A stretch of DNA of 64,000 nucleotides. It comes from Chondrocystis sp. NIES-4102 (GTDB lineage Bacteria > Cyanobacteriota > Cyanobacteriia > Cyanobacteriales > Xenococcaceae). Below are positions 35,215 to 45,776 of the stretch, in pieces. The first letter of the stretch is position 1. Every line of letters starts with the position of its first letter. The stretch spans positions 2,542,001 through 2,606,000 of the forward strand of contig AP018281.1 of NCBI GenBank assembly GCA_002368355.1, in the 5' to 3' direction. The notes below the pieces were generated by a model. The model was not told the DNA's origin and searched no databases. It saw only the letters and a list, made by a program, of their open reading frames with translations. The translations under genes were made by a program, and so were the position numbers.

Positions 35215-35290
35215 GAAAGATAAAAAATTGCCTTTTACTACCTTCCCCTATCCCCCCTCTGGTCTCCTGACTCCCATAAAGGCTAATAAG
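35215..35290. repeat. Short intergenic repeat pieces
   Basis: CTGGTCTCCTGACTCCC and GGCTAATAAGCTTTAAG resemble the CTCCTGACTC and AGCTAAAAGCTAA units of the other arrays. The gap between the porin and the convergent ABC gene has no coding frame. Confidence 0.4.
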
Positions 35291-35292
35291 CT

Positions 35293-37041
35293 TTAAGTCA
35301 AAACTTCCTTAAGTTGATGCTGTTGCCATAAGGTTTGATACAATCCAGGTTGCTGCACTAAACTTTGATGAGTACCATTTTGCACAATTTTACCTTCATC
35401 CATAACTAAAATGCGATCGCAAATAGCTGCTGCGGATAGTTGATGGGAAATAAAAATGACAGTTTTTTTAGTAGTGGCTGGGGATAAACTATTAAGAATT
35501 TTAGTTGCAGTTTCGTTATCAACACTAGAAAGGGCATCATCTAAAATTAACACTTTCGCATCCACTAATAAGGCTCTAGCCAGAGAAGTCCGTTGTCTTT
35601 GTCCACCTGAGAGAGTAATCCCTCTTTCCCCCACTAAAGTTTCGTATTCTTGGGGAAAAGTCATGATTTCTGGGTGAATTTGCGCCTGTTTAGCTGCTTG
35701 TTCCACATTATAAGTTTCACTTAAAGGTTCACCATAACGAATATTATTTTTAATACTAGTACTAAATAAAAAGCTATCCTGGGGAACATAAGCGATCGCT
35801 TTTCTTAAGGTTGCTAGATCTAGTTTGGTAATATCATGACCATCTAAGAATAGTTCTCCTGATGCAATATTTAGTAAACGCGGAATAGCATTAGCTAATG
35901 TTGATTTTCCTGCACCTATTGTGCCGACTATGGCTACTGTTTCCCCTGGCTTGATTGTAAAATTAAGATCATAAAGGGCAGGGTTAGCAGCATCTGGATA
36001 GGTAAAGGTAAGATGACGGGCGGTAATTTCTCCCTCAATGTTATCTAAGGGTAAAACAATTGACTGGGGAGTATTGTAAATTTTAGGTTGAGCTTTAGTA
36101 ATTGCTTCAACGCGATCAATACTTACTTCCCCCTGTTGATATGCTGTAATGGTAAACCCAAGTAAAGCAGTGGGGAAAACTAATCTTTCAACAAATAAAG
36201 TTAAAGCAATAAAATCACCGACAGTAATTTCTCCACGAGCGATCGCTGCTGTACCTAACCATAGCAGAATCAATAAACTAATATAAGCAATGCCCTCAAT
36301 TACGGGAAACAAAATATTTCTCGTTTTAGCTAATCTCAGATTTGCCTCTAATAGTTTCTGATTTTTTAGCTTAAATGCCTGTCTTTCGGGGATTTCTTGG
36401 GCATAAATTCTAATTAGAGCCATCCCACTCATGTCTTCTTGAATTAGCTCACTTAGATCCGATAATTCTTCTTGAATCTCTTCTTGATATTGCCGTAATT
36501 TACCACTAAATAGTTGTACACTAATCAACATCACAGGATACACTGCGATCGTCAAAAGAGTTAGACGTACATGAATATTCAGCATCGCAGGCAAAGTAAA
36601 GCCATAAGCAAAAATAATATTTACAAAGCTTAATACTGCAAACCCCACTAAACGACGTATATTATCGACATCACTGGTGGCACGATTGATTAAATCTCCT
36701 GATGTATTAGCCGAGAAATATCCAGGTTCGATAGTTAGTAGGTGCTGAAAAATACTTTGTTTAAGACTAAATTCTACTTGTCTGCCTACACCAAAAATTA
36801 ATACCCGCGAGATCATCCTAAATGCCCACATCACCGCCGACAGTAATAACAGCCATAATGCAGTGTAGGATAATTGTTTAAAACTGAATTTTCCTTGTAG
36901 CTGATCAATGCTATCTCTAATTAATAGGGGAATGTATACCCCCAAGCCATTGACAATTATTAAGGCGATAACCCCTAATAAAATAATTCGCCAGTAAGGA
37001 CGAAGATAGTTACCTAGTTTCTGTAGCCTTGAATTTTTCAT
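35293..37041 (-). CDS. ABC exporter half-transporter (permease plus ATPase)
   Basis: The product of about 582 residues has an N-terminal six-helix ABC type I membrane domain (GDLINRATSDVDNIRRLVG is the coupling-region signature) and a C-terminal ATPase with Walker A GTIGAGKSTL, LSGGQRQRTSLARALL and ILDDALSSVD. The architecture is that of MdlB/MsbA-like exporters, which work as dimers on lipid or drug-like substrates. I place the start at ATG 37041 (MKNSRLQKLG); the frame extends upstream to TTG 37077. No accessory membrane-fusion gene is adjacent. Confidence 0.9.
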   Translation of the reverse strand: MKNSRLQKLGNYLRPYWRIILLGVIALIIVNGLGVYIPLLIRDSIDQLQGKFSFKQLSYTALWLLLLSAVMWAFRMISRVLIFGVGRQVEFSLKQSIFQHLLTIEPGYFSANTSGDLINRATSDVDNIRRLVGFAVLSFVNIIFAYGFTLPAMLNIHVRLTLLTIAVYPVMLISVQLFSGKLRQYQEEIQEELSDLSELIQEDMSGMALIRIYAQEIPERQAFKLKNQKLLEANLRLAKTRNILFPVIEGIAYISLLILLWLGTAAIARGEITVGDFIALTLFVERLVFPTALLGFTITAYQQGEVSIDRVEAITKAQPKIYNTPQSIVLPLDNIEGEITARHLTFTYPDAANPALYDLNFTIKPGETVAIVGTIGAGKSTLANAIPRLLNIASGELFLDGHDITKLDLATLRKAIAYVPQDSFLFSTSIKNNIRYGEPLSETYNVEQAAKQAQIHPEIMTFPQEYETLVGERGITLSGGQRQRTSLARALLVDAKVLILDDALSSVDNETATKILNSLSPATTKKTVIFISHQLSAAAICDRILVMDEGKIVQNGTHQSLVQQPGLYQTLWQQHQLKEVLT

Positions 37042-37129
37042 GCTACGAATCTTAACAATTTTTTTCTTGCTAACCAACAGTCTCAGGAAAGATTAGGGAG
37101 TTATTTTTTAATGGGAAAAGTTACTTTTT

Positions 37130-37250
37130 TAGTTTGTTAGCTTTTAGCTTTTAGCTTCTCCTGACTTCTAATTCAAGCCCTACTATTCCCTATCCCCTAC
37201 CTACTACCTACTACCTACTATCTGACTCCTAACTCCTGACACAACTAATA
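37130..37250. repeat. Intergenic repeat array
   Basis: TTAGCTTTTAGCTTTTAGC, TCTCCTGACTTC, CTACCTACTACCTACTACC and CTGACTCCTAACTCCTGAC follow each other in the gap between two minus-strand genes. These are the reverse-complement forms of the units at 11.4 and 13.8 kb. Confidence 0.75.
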
Positions 37251-37314
37251 AACTTAAAAAAAAAGAAGTCCTATTATTTTAGAACTTCAAAATTAAATTA
37301 AATATAATTACTAT

Positions 37315-37962
37315 TTAAGCGATCGCAGGACAAGTTACATTAGTGCCACCAAGTCCACAATAACCATTAGGATTTTTAGCCAAATATTGTTGATGATATT
37401 CTTCAGCGTAATAAAACTCTGGGGCATCAAGAATTTCAGTGGTAATATTATCGTAACCTGCTTGACTTAACTCTTGTTGATATAGCTTTTGAGAAGCCTG
37501 GGCCAATTGCTTTTGTTCGTCGGTAAAAGTATAAATACCAGAACGATATTGTGTACCGCGATCGTTACCTTGGCGCATTCCTTGAGTAGGGTTATGGCTT
37601 TCCCAAAATACTTTTAATAAATCTTGGTAACTAATGATAGCAGGATCATATACAACCAACACCACCTCATTATGTCCTGTCATTCCAGTGCATACTTCTT
37701 GATAAGTAGGGTTAGGTGTATGACCAGCAGCATAACCTACAGCAGTACTATAAACTCCTTTTTGTTGCCAAAATTTGCGTTCTGCACCCCAGAAACAACC
37801 TAAACCAAAGATTGCTTGTTCCATAGTTGCAGGAAAAGGGGCTTTTATAGGATTACCATTAACATAGTGTTTTGCAGGTACAGCCATTGCTTGGCTACGT
37901 CCTGGTAGTGCTTCTTCACGGCTGGGAATGGATGCTTTTTTACCTAGACCAAATAGTGCCAT
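37315..37962 (-). CDS. msrA: Peptide-methionine (S)-S-oxide reductase
   Basis: The 215-residue enzyme has the MsrA site GLGCFWGAE with catalytic C56, then [23 protein letters not shown] and the [12 protein letters not shown] segment. A C-terminal cysteine (C211) may be a resolving residue. It repairs the S-diastereomer of methionine sulfoxide in proteins using thioredoxin. The N-terminal ~45 residues ([21 protein letters not shown]) precede the core, as in other cyanobacterial MsrA proteins. Start ATG is clear and it stands between asnS and a repeat array. Confidence 0.95.
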   Translation of the reverse strand: MALFGLGKKASIPSREEALPGRSQAMAVPAKHYVNGNPIKAPFPATMEQAIFGLGCFWGAERKFWQQKGVYSTAVGYAAGHTPNPTYQEVCTGMTGHNEVVLVVYDPAIISYQDLLKVFWESHNPTQGMRQGNDRGTQYRSGIYTFTDEQKQLAQASQKLYQQELSQAGYDNITTEILDAPEFYYAEEYHQQYLAKNPNGYCGLGGTNVTCPAIA

Positions 37963-38068
37963 AATATTATGATTGTTGAACTTTTATTAATTTTTTTAAC
38001 GCTATATTCATGATAGAAGAATAGTGAGTTTTTGAAATTCGGCTAACCCTACTTTGTTGTGATTAAAA

Positions 38069-39460
38069 TTAAAAATCGGCACTTAAAGGAGTTCTAGGGA
38101 AAGGAATTACATCACGAATATTAGTCATACCCGTCATAAACTGTACTAATCTTTCAAAGCCTAAACCAAAGCCTGCATGGGGTACAGTACCATAACGACG
38201 TAAATCTAGATACCACGATAAATTATCCGCCTCAATATTCATTTCCTTGATTCTTCTTTCTAAAATATCTAAGCGTTCTTCCCGTTGTGAACCACCGATG
38301 ATTTCCCCAATACCAGGGGCTAGAACATCCATTGCGGAAACTGTTTTTTCCCCTTCATCCAGACGCATATAAAAGGCTTTGATATCTTTGGGATAGTTGG
38401 TAACAATTACGGGTTTTTTAAATAATTCTTCAGCTAAATAGCGTTCGTGTTCCGATTGTAAATCAATACCCCACTCCACAGGAAATTCAAATTTTTTCTG
38501 GGATTTTTCCAGGAGGTGACAAGCTTCTGTGTAGGTGACTCGTTCAAACTCATTATTAATAATGTTATCTGCATTAGCCAAGACAGATTTATCTACCCAC
38601 TTGTTGAAAAATTCTAAATCATCGCTGCAATGTTCCAGGACGTATTTAAAAATATATTTGAGAAATTCCTCAGCCAGGTTTTGATCCCCTTCTAAATCAC
38701 AAAAAGCCATTTCAGGTTCAACCATCCAAAATTCGGCTAAATGACGGGAGGTATTGGAATTTTCGGCGCGAAAAGTGGGCCCAAAGGTGTAGACATTTTG
38801 AAACGCCATTGCCATAACCTCTGCCTGTAATTGTCCACTAACGGTTAAATAGGCAGGTTTACCAAAAAAGTCCTGGGTGTAATCAACTTTTCCTTGGTCA
38901 TTCTGCGGTAGGTTATTTAAGTCGAGGCTAGTAACAGTAAATAATTCCCCTGCCCCTTCACAGTCACTTGCAGTAATAATGGGGCTATGTATCCATAGAA
39001 AACCCTGGGTTTGAAAAAACTGATGAATTGCCGTAGCACAAGCATTTCTGACTCGAAATACCGCCCCTAAAGTATTAGTGCGCGATCGCAAATGACCTAT
39101 AGTACGCAAAAATTCAAATGAGTGACGTTTCTTTTGCAATGGGTAGGTTTCTGGATCTGCTGTGCCATATACTGTGAGGGATTCGGCTTTTAGTTCTAGA
39201 TTTTGTCCTTTCCCTGGAGATTCTACTAATTGACCTGTAATAGCAACAGATGCACCAGTTGTAAGTTGTTTTAGCAGTTCTTCGTAATTGGGGATATTGG
39301 CATCTAAAACGGCTTGCAAACCTGTTAATGATGAACCGTCATTGATTTCTACAAAAGCAAAACCTTTTAGTTCTCTTTTGGTACGTACCCAACCTTGGAT
39401 AGTTAATGATTCTCCTGCTTGACCATGTTTTAGAATTGTTGCAATTCGTCTGGTTGCCAT
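38069..39460 (-). CDS. asnS: Asparaginyl-tRNA synthetase
   Basis: The 463-residue protein has an N-terminal OB-fold anticodon domain ([25 protein letters not shown]) and a class II catalytic core with motif 2 ([22 protein letters not shown]) and motif 3 ([27 protein letters not shown]). These are the AsnRS signatures. It charges tRNA-Asn with asparagine. Length is normal. The upstream region contains a local duplication that may lie in its promoter. Confidence 0.97.
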   Translation of the reverse strand: MATRRIATILKHGQAGESLTIQGWVRTKRELKGFAFVEINDGSSLTGLQAVLDANIPNYEELLKQLTTGASVAITGQLVESPGKGQNLELKAESLTVYGTADPETYPLQKKRHSFEFLRTIGHLRSRTNTLGAVFRVRNACATAIHQFFQTQGFLWIHSPIITASDCEGAGELFTVTSLDLNNLPQNDQGKVDYTQDFFGKPAYLTVSGQLQAEVMAMAFQNVYTFGPTFRAENSNTSRHLAEFWMVEPEMAFCDLEGDQNLAEEFLKYIFKYVLEHCSDDLEFFNKWVDKSVLANADNIINNEFERVTYTEACHLLEKSQKKFEFPVEWGIDLQSEHERYLAEELFKKPVIVTNYPKDIKAFYMRLDEGEKTVSAMDVLAPGIGEIIGGSQREERLDILERRIKEMNIEADNLSWYLDLRRYGTVPHAGFGLGFERLVQFMTGMTNIRDVIPFPRTPLSADF

Positions 39461-39505
39461 GTAGCTATAGTATCCTGCTTGATATTTGTTTAGATATATT
39501 TTACC

Positions 39506-39750
39506 TGTAGGCAGTGGTATGTCTTTTTTTTAGTCTGAGGCTAAGGTTTTGGTTTTTTGTGATGAGTCGCGCTAAGGGTTTATGGGTGATTTGATTCTCA
39601 TTTCTGCTTAGTGTTTGTAGGCAGTGGTATGTCTTTTTTTTTATTTCACGCAGAGGCGTTTATCCTTGTATCCTTGTATCCTCGAATGGGGACAAAGACG
39701 CTAAGGTTTTGGTTTTTTGTGATGAATCGCGCTAAGGGTTTACGGGTGAT
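39506..39750. repeat. Local duplication upstream of asnS
   Basis: A 25-base unit TGTAGGCAGTGGTATGTC followed by seven T occurs at 39506-39530 and 39616-39640. A 50-base unit beginning CTAAGGTTTTGGTTTTTTGT occurs at 39541-39590 and 39701-39750 with 48 of 50 bases identical. The second copy has an additional ~50 bases containing tandem TATCCTTG units. The open frame on the plus strand here is not a gene. Confidence 0.8.
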
Positions 39751-39793
39751 TCATTTTGTTTTTTTAAAGGGAAAAGCGAGTAGGTTTTGTGGT

Positions 39794-40978
39794 TTATTTT
39801 TGGATTTGGTTGTTGAAATATTCGGTTTTGTAATTTATTGATTTGGCTATTTCTAGACCTTGTTGAAAGTATTTTTTTGCTTCTGCTTTTTGATTGATAT
39901 TTAAATATATTTTGCCCAGGGTATCATAAGTGTTTACCTGACCATAGTAGTTATAGGTTTGCTGTTGTATTTGCAACAATTTATTGTAGGTTGAAATTGC
40001 TAAATCAATTGACTTGTTTTGTTGGTATATTTGCCCTAAGCCTGTTAAAGCTTCACTAGCTATGGCTAATTGTTGTGTTTCGATAGCCATTTCTACAGTT
40101 GAATTGTAGGCGGTGATTGCCTGATTTGTTTGTTTTAATGTTTGATAATTGCTCGCGATCGCCAGTTTTATAGCAGGTATTTTGTTGGGTTTTTGGGTAG
40201 CTAGATAATTTTGGATTAAGTCTTTTCTTATAGCGATCGCTTTTTGGGGTTTGCCTGTTTGATCGTATATTTTTATTAGGGTATTAAGATAGTCCTCCTT
40301 TTGCTCTTTATTGTTTGAATTTAAGAGTTTTTGGTAAACTACACTGGCATTTTGATAGTCAAAGATGGCTAAGTAAAGTTCACCTAAGTTTTTTAGAATG
40401 GTTTGTTTTTGTAAGGAGTTAGTATTATTTGGTTGCTTGGCTAATAAGTTTTGATAGATGTTTATTGCTTTGTCTAAATAGCGTACCTGTCGATAGGAAA
40501 AAGCTAAATTATCTAATATTTCTGGCTGCAACTGTTCTTGAGTTGTAATTTTATTTTCGATTTTTATTAGATGTTCTGCCAAGTAACGGACATCTCCAGA
40601 ACGATTTAATTTCCAGGCGATCGCGCCAATTTCTCCTAATGCTTTGATTTCGGAATCTACACCTAGTAAGTTATTTAATTTTAATTGGCGATACCATAAT
40701 TCAAAAGCCTGATCTTGATTGCCTTGATTTAATTTATTTGTGGCTGCTCCCTTAAGTTGATTAATAGCCCTGGTAACTCTATATTTCTCTAAGGAAGTTA
40801 ATTCTTTTTTGCCAATTAATGATTCGCTTTGCTCAACTATCCAAGAATTAAACTGTGTCTGGGATAATACTTGTTGAGGTATAAAAAATAAACTATTAAT
40901 CCCCAACAAATATATTAAAAGTCCTGTAATTTTTGGCTTAATCATTAAATTTTGCTGTTGCTTCTTACTTTTAAACAT
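39794..40978 (-). CDS. Tetratricopeptide repeat protein, exported
   Basis: The protein is built mostly of TPR helix pairs from about residue 120 to the end (for example LDKAINIYQNLLAKQPNN; FDYQNASVVYQKLL; IDLAISTYNKLLQIQQ; AEAKKYFQQGLEIA). From ATG 40978 the N-terminus (FKSKKQQQNL, then a hydrophobic GLLIYLLGINSLFFIP and VLSQ) is a signal peptide. The frame extends to ATG 41065, but that would place 29 extra residues before the signal. TPR arrays mediate protein contacts; the partner is unknown. It lies downstream of the topoisomerase gene on the same strand. Confidence 0.75.
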   Translation of the reverse strand: MFKSKKQQQNLMIKPKITGLLIYLLGINSLFFIPQQVLSQTQFNSWIVEQSESLIGKKELTSLEKYRVTRAINQLKGAATNKLNQGNQDQAFELWYRQLKLNNLLGVDSEIKALGEIGAIAWKLNRSGDVRYLAEHLIKIENKITTQEQLQPEILDNLAFSYRQVRYLDKAINIYQNLLAKQPNNTNSLQKQTILKNLGELYLAIFDYQNASVVYQKLLNSNNKEQKEDYLNTLIKIYDQTGKPQKAIAIRKDLIQNYLATQKPNKIPAIKLAIASNYQTLKQTNQAITAYNSTVEMAIETQQLAIASEALTGLGQIYQQNKSIDLAISTYNKLLQIQQQTYNYYGQVNTYDTLGKIYLNINQKAEAKKYFQQGLEIAKSINYKTEYFNNQIQK

Positions 40979-41116
40979 AAGGATTTGTCTCTTATACACC
41001 TTACATAAAAAACTAAATAAATTAGGTTTATCTCTAAACAATAAGCTCCTTTGCCCCTTAACCATTAACCTTTGCTCTTAACATAACTAGTGAGTTTTAT
41101 CCTCATCCAATGGATG

Positions 41117-43639
41117 TTAAACATAAGGATAAATTCCAGTAATAATCTCATTAGGTTTAAGCTTACCAATTGTTGCCCCCGTGCTATTTTTTTCAGCCAG
41201 ACTAAGGCTATCTACGGGTAATATTAACCGACGATCAATACTAGTGGTTAAAGTAATATTTTCCCTACCCTTAGTATTAATAATTCCTGCCAGTAAATCC
41301 TCCTTACTATTAAACCCAATGGCTTGAGTACCAATATCACCACGATTAGCTAATCGTAAACTATTAACACCAAGGCGTTTACCAAAACCTTGTTGAGTAA
41401 TCACTGCTAAGGAGTCTTGGGCATTTACCACACAACAGCCTACAATAGCTTCCTTCAATCTCAAACGCATTACCCGATTACCCTGAGCATTTCTACCCAT
41501 ACTGGGGATTTGAGTATCATTGATAGGTAAACGTAAGATCCGCCCTCCCGTAGTAGCAATAACTATTTCTTGTTCGGGTTTTGCCAGACAAAAATACTTT
41601 AAAGTATCTTGATCTTTGAGCTTAATCAACACTAAACCCCGATTACCTAAACCATCCAATTCAGTTGCTTCTAAACGTTTAATAATTCCGTTTGCCGTCA
41701 GCATAATTAAATCTAACTGAGGTTGATGATTTGCAGGTGGGAAAAAATGAGCCACAGTAGTTGTAGCATCGCGCTGGGCTGCGGAAGATAATAATTCTAG
41801 GGCTGATAATTCGGTTGTTTCGATACTTGAGGGGATTTCAGTAATGTTGACAGGATAAGCCTTACCACTATCAGTAACCACCACTAAATTTTCGCGATCG
41901 CCAATTGTTTCTTGCTCGATAATAAAATCATCACCATTTTTAGGAATAGTCTTACCAACCTCCGTATCTGCAATAGGATTTTGCCAATAAATACAAGCAG
42001 AATTAGTAACGGTTAAACTCGCTTGTGCAGAGCGTTCAAAAGTGAGGGTGGGAGAGACTACTAAGGCAGGATCGGGGATTTTTTGAGGAGTTGTGGTTAC
42101 TTGGGTTAGTGCAGCCTCGACAGGTTCACTATTAACCACATTAATAATACGAGTGCGACGCACATCAGCAAATTTACGCTTGAGAGAACGTAATTCCTTT
42201 TTAAAAGATTTAAGTAATTCAGTGCGATCGCTTAATATTTTTTTAAGTTCTGCAATACGCTGTTGTAACTCTGTTGATTCACTCTCTAGTTTTTGCTTTT
42301 CCAAACCAGTTAGGCGACGCATTGGCATGGCGAGAATAGAATCGGACTGGGTGGGGGTAAAGTCTAATTCTTCCTGTAAACGTAACTTAGCAGTAATGCC
42401 ATCGGGTGCATGACGTAAGATGTCGATCACCCTATCAATTTGATTGAGGGCAAGTAATAAACCTGCTACTAAATGTAGTTTTTCCTCTGCTTGTTCTAAT
42501 TCGTGGGTATATTGCCTCGTTAAGGTGTGTTCACGGAATTTGAGGAATTCCTCGAGCATTCCCCGTAAAGATAGCTGAATCGGCTTATTATTGACCAATG
42601 CCAGCATAATTGTCCCGAAATTACTTTGTAAGGCTGTCTGACGATACAATTGTTGTAAAACCTTGGGAGCAGTAGCATCTTTTTTTAGTTCAATAACCAC
42701 GCGCATACCACTGCGATCGCTCTCATCCCGAATATCAGAAATTCCTTCAATTTTGCCTATATTTACCAATTCAGCAACTTTTTCAATCCAGCTTGCTTTA
42801 TTTACCTGATAGGGTAATTCAGTAATAATAATCGCTTTCTTTTCCTTGCGTCGCTTATTACCTACAGTTAATTTTTCAATTTGGGCAATACCGCGCATTT
42901 TAATGATGCCTTTACCTGTACTGTAAGCATCCTGAATACCTTGTAATTCTACAATTTCCCCCCCTGTGGGAAAATCAGGGCCAGGAATCAACTCCCACAG
43001 TTGCTCATCAGTTAAATTAGGGCGATCGATCAAAGCAATTAAACCGTCCACCACTTCCCCTAAATTATGGGGTGGAATATTGGTTGCCATCCCCACCGCA
43101 ATTCCCGAACAACCATTTAACAGTAGAATTGGTAATTGGACAGGTAAGACAATGGGTTCAGTTTGAGAATTATCAAAGTTATCAGTAAAGTTAACCGTAG
43201 CCTCGCCAATTTCAGTTAACATCGCCTCATAAGCTATGGGCGCAAGTCTGGTTTCGGTGTAGCGCATGGCAGCAGGGGGATCATTATCCACCGACCCAAA
43301 ATTACCATGACCATCCAATAAAGGATAACGGGTAGAAAAATCCTGTACCAAACGCACTAAAGCATCATAGACCGATTGATCGCCGTGGGGATGATATTTA
43401 CCTAATACGTCCCCCACCACACGAGCGCATTTTCTGTAGGGTCGATCTGGGGTCAATCCCAACTCGTACATAGCATAGAGAATTCGACGATGGACAGGTT
43501 TTAATCCATCTCTTACGTCGGGTAAGGCTCTACCGACTATAACGCTCATTGCATATTCAAGATATGACCTCTCCATTTCTTGATGAAGAGGGGTAGGAAT
43601 GATCTGCCCATTACCTAACAAATTAAGCTGCTGTGCCAT
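41117..43639 (-). CDS. Type IIA topoisomerase subunit A (GyrA/ParC family)
   Basis: The 840-residue protein has the winged-helix core with [23 protein letters not shown], the active-site tyrosine Y127 in AAMRYTET, the coiled-coil gate and a C-terminal beta-pinwheel. It cuts and passes DNA together with a GyrB/ParE subunit. The quinolone-region segment reads [10 protein letters not shown], with Gln88 at the position of E. coli GyrA Ser83. The first blade lacks a canonical QRRGGKG GyrA box ([12 protein letters not shown] instead), which is essential for gyrase wrapping. It may thus be the ParC-like paralogue of cyanobacteria. I leave the symbol blank for that reason. Confidence 0.9.
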   Translation of the reverse strand: MAQQLNLLGNGQIIPTPLHQEMERSYLEYAMSVIVGRALPDVRDGLKPVHRRILYAMYELGLTPDRPYRKCARVVGDVLGKYHPHGDQSVYDALVRLVQDFSTRYPLLDGHGNFGSVDNDPPAAMRYTETRLAPIAYEAMLTEIGEATVNFTDNFDNSQTEPIVLPVQLPILLLNGCSGIAVGMATNIPPHNLGEVVDGLIALIDRPNLTDEQLWELIPGPDFPTGGEIVELQGIQDAYSTGKGIIKMRGIAQIEKLTVGNKRRKEKKAIIITELPYQVNKASWIEKVAELVNIGKIEGISDIRDESDRSGMRVVIELKKDATAPKVLQQLYRQTALQSNFGTIMLALVNNKPIQLSLRGMLEEFLKFREHTLTRQYTHELEQAEEKLHLVAGLLLALNQIDRVIDILRHAPDGITAKLRLQEELDFTPTQSDSILAMPMRRLTGLEKQKLESESTELQQRIAELKKILSDRTELLKSFKKELRSLKRKFADVRRTRIINVVNSEPVEAALTQVTTTPQKIPDPALVVSPTLTFERSAQASLTVTNSACIYWQNPIADTEVGKTIPKNGDDFIIEQETIGDRENLVVVTDSGKAYPVNITEIPSSIETTELSALELLSSAAQRDATTTVAHFFPPANHQPQLDLIMLTANGIIKRLEATELDGLGNRGLVLIKLKDQDTLKYFCLAKPEQEIVIATTGGRILRLPINDTQIPSMGRNAQGNRVMRLRLKEAIVGCCVVNAQDSLAVITQQGFGKRLGVNSLRLANRGDIGTQAIGFNSKEDLLAGIINTKGRENITLTTSIDRRLILPVDSLSLAEKNSTGATIGKLKPNEIITGIYPYV

Positions 43640-43886
43640 TCAATAAGTCTCCGAGTGTGAGGGAAAATATGCCAAGAATACAATTGAGGATAAAGTCTGG
43701 GAAAAATTTAATTAATGCGATTTAAGTATAGAAATATAGCGTAGTTTAGTTTTAGTAAAAGTAGACTGTGCTATCTCAATCTTTTGAGCCACAATTAAAG
43801 GGGTTATTGCAACCTCATGATTTTGACCTCATTATTATTAGTACTAAATTTTTCGCCAATTAAATAAAACTTTCTCAGTAATATTT

Positions 43887-44285
43887 ATGACAACGGTTTT
43901 GATTGTAGAAGATGACCCCATTAATTTACGGGTTTTTTCCAAAATACTAACAAAAAGAGGCGGTTTGCAAGTAAAAGGGACAGAAATTGTCGAAGAAGTC
44001 TTGCAATTAGCTCAATCTGGCGCGATCGATGCAATTTTGATGGACGTTGCTTTGGCTAATAGTATGTATCAGGGTAAGCCAGTAGACGGCATTAAGATTA
44101 CTCAAATGCTCAAAGCAGATCCTTTGACCGCACAATTACCCGTAATTTTGGTAACTGCTCATGCAATGTCTGGCGATCGCGAAAATTTTCTGCAACAAAG
44201 TGGTGCTGACGGTTATATTTCTAAACCAGTAGTTGACCACGAGGCTTTTATTAATCAAATTGTTACCTTAATTAAGCAACCATAA
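43887..44285 (+). CDS. Single-domain response regulator (CheY-like)
   Basis: The 132-residue receiver domain has the acidic pair in IVEDDPINLRVF, the phospho-acceptor D53 in ILMDVAL, the switch Thr/Ser in ILVTAHAMSGDREN and the K of GYISKPV. There is no output domain, so it works by protein contact. An unusual insert (ANSMYQGKPVDGI) follows the acceptor, a feature of the DivK/Cph-type receivers in hybrid systems. No sensor kinase is adjacent. Confidence 0.9.
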   Translation: MTTVLIVEDDPINLRVFSKILTKRGGLQVKGTEIVEEVLQLAQSGAIDAILMDVALANSMYQGKPVDGIKITQMLKADPLTAQLPVILVTAHAMSGDRENFLQQSGADGYISKPVVDHEAFINQIVTLIKQP

Positions 44286-44431
44286 TTGCGAAATTTACAT
44301 TTTGTCACTATCCTCACTCTATTGATTGTCCTTCTAGTACTTTAATACTATTCTAATTTAACTATACTTTTTAACTGGGTCTAAGCTAAATTGAAACAAG
44401 ACGCTCTAGAATTAAAATTAGAAACAAGTTG

Positions 44432-45400
44432 ATGGGAGATATAACAAATAGCGAAACGTCTCAAACTATTTCATTACCAAGTAAAGAAAGCGCGATCGCT
44501 TTATCGGGGATCAGTGAACAGAATCTGAAGTTATTATCCCGTCATACAGGTGCAAATTTAATCTGCCGTGGACAAGACTTGATAATTCAGGGTCGATCTA
44601 AAGCTGTTGATCGTTGTTGTAAAGTAATTAACGCCTTAGAGCCATTATGGTCTGTTGGTAAAGCCTTATATGAGCCTGATATTTTAACCGCATTTACCGC
44701 CATAGACACTGGTAGAGCGGAAGAATATAGTGAAATTCAAAAAAGTGTACTAGCCCGTACGAAAAAAGGCGAAATTGTTCGCGCCAAGACCTTTAAACAA
44801 AAGCAATATGTACAGGCAATTCAAAAACATGATATCACTTTTGGCATCGGCCCTGCGGGGACTGGTAAGACTTTTTTAGCTGCGGTTTTAGCAGTCAAAG
44901 CTCTACTTAGTGATGAATGTGAAAAAATTATTCTTACTCGTCCTGCGGTAGAAGCAGGGGAGAAGTTAGGATTTCTACCAGGTGATTTACAAGAGAAAGT
45001 TAATCCTTTTCTCCGTCCTCTTTATGATGCTCTCTACGAATTTATTGATGCTGAAAAGATTCCTGATTTAATGGAGCGAGGTAAAATTGAAGTTGCTCCT
45101 TTGGCTTATATGCGTGGACGCACTCTATCCCATGCCTATGTTATTGTAGATGAAGCACAGAATACCACACCTGCTCAATTGAAAATGGTGTTAACTCGTT
45201 TAGGTTTCGGGTCTAAAATGGTGGTGACTGGAGATATAACTCAAACTGATTTACCTGCTCATCAAGATTCAGGTTTAATTGTGGCACGCAAAATTCTACG
45301 TAATGTTGAAGGCATTGCTTTTTGTGAATTAACTCAGGCGGATGTAGTACGTCATCCCTTGGTACAAAAAATTGTAGCTGCTTATGAAAAGTACCAATAA
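44432..45400 (+). CDS. phoH: PhoH family protein
   Basis: The 323-residue protein has an N-terminal KH-like part (ISEQNLKLLSRHTGANLICRG) and a PhoH ATPase core: IGPAGTGKTFLAAV (Walker A), ILTRPAVEAGEKLGFLPGDLQEKV, AYVIVDEAQNTTPAQLKMVLTRLG (Walker B) and TGDITQTDLP. PhoH-like proteins hydrolyse ATP and probably act on RNA with YbeY. I took ATG 44432; the frame also allows TTG 44429. No ybeY gene lies beside it. Confidence 0.95.
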   Translation: MGDITNSETSQTISLPSKESAIALSGISEQNLKLLSRHTGANLICRGQDLIIQGRSKAVDRCCKVINALEPLWSVGKALYEPDILTAFTAIDTGRAEEYSEIQKSVLARTKKGEIVRAKTFKQKQYVQAIQKHDITFGIGPAGTGKTFLAAVLAVKALLSDECEKIILTRPAVEAGEKLGFLPGDLQEKVNPFLRPLYDALYEFIDAEKIPDLMERGKIEVAPLAYMRGRTLSHAYVIVDEAQNTTPAQLKMVLTRLGFGSKMVVTGDITQTDLPAHQDSGLIVARKILRNVEGIAFCELTQADVVRHPLVQKIVAAYEKYQ

Positions 45401-45505
45401 TTAGATTAATCAAGGGTCAAAATCTGAAATTTTAAGTATTGTTTACTCAATTTGTGAATTAATTCAATAAAATAAACGAAAAATATATTGATCTTGGAAA
45501 ATACT

Positions 45506-45688
45506 ATGGAAGGACAAGGGGCAAAGATTGGCAGCACAGCTATTATTTGGAGTTTGGCAACAGGAATGATGGCTATTTCTATTCCTATAATTAAAATGAC
45601 TGGGACAGGAATTATCTTACCGATAGCGGTTGTGGTGGGTGTCAGTTTAAGTACGATCGCTATTTGGTTGAGTAGCTGGCTATCTTAG
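45506..45688 (+). CDS. Small membrane protein, two spans
   Basis: From ATG 45506 the product has 60 residues: a short MEGQGAKIGS start, a hydrophobic helix (STAIIWSLATGMMAISIPII), then GTGIILPIAVVVGVSLSTIAIWLSSWLS as the second. No family is recognised. Upstream TTG 45488 could add six residues. A hairpin follows 62 bases after the stop. Confidence 0.55.
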   Translation: MEGQGAKIGSTAIIWSLATGMMAISIPIIKMTGTGIILPIAVVVGVSLSTIAIWLSSWLS

Positions 45689-45750
45689 AAGGCTCAATTT
45701 TGATAACTGTATTAGTAGTGATATATATTTTATTTGAAAATAATACAATC

Positions 45751-45776
45751 AGGGGATGTCTGGTGAAACACCCCCT
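45751..45776 (+). terminator. Hairpin after the small membrane gene
   Basis: AGGGG-A-TGT (45751-45759) pairs with ACA-C-CCCCT (45768-45776) around an 8-base loop, with one mismatch. No U-run follows directly, so termination is uncertain. It could be the 3' end of the small gene transcript. Confidence 0.4.

Noticed and set aside
39611-39841. 76-codon plus-strand open frame
   Set aside because: It spans the local duplication and the antisense end of the TPR gene, and its translation has no protein-like pattern.
41104-41116. CATCC/GGATG hairpin directly after the topoisomerase stop
   Set aside because: Only five base pairs and no T-run, too weak for a terminator call.
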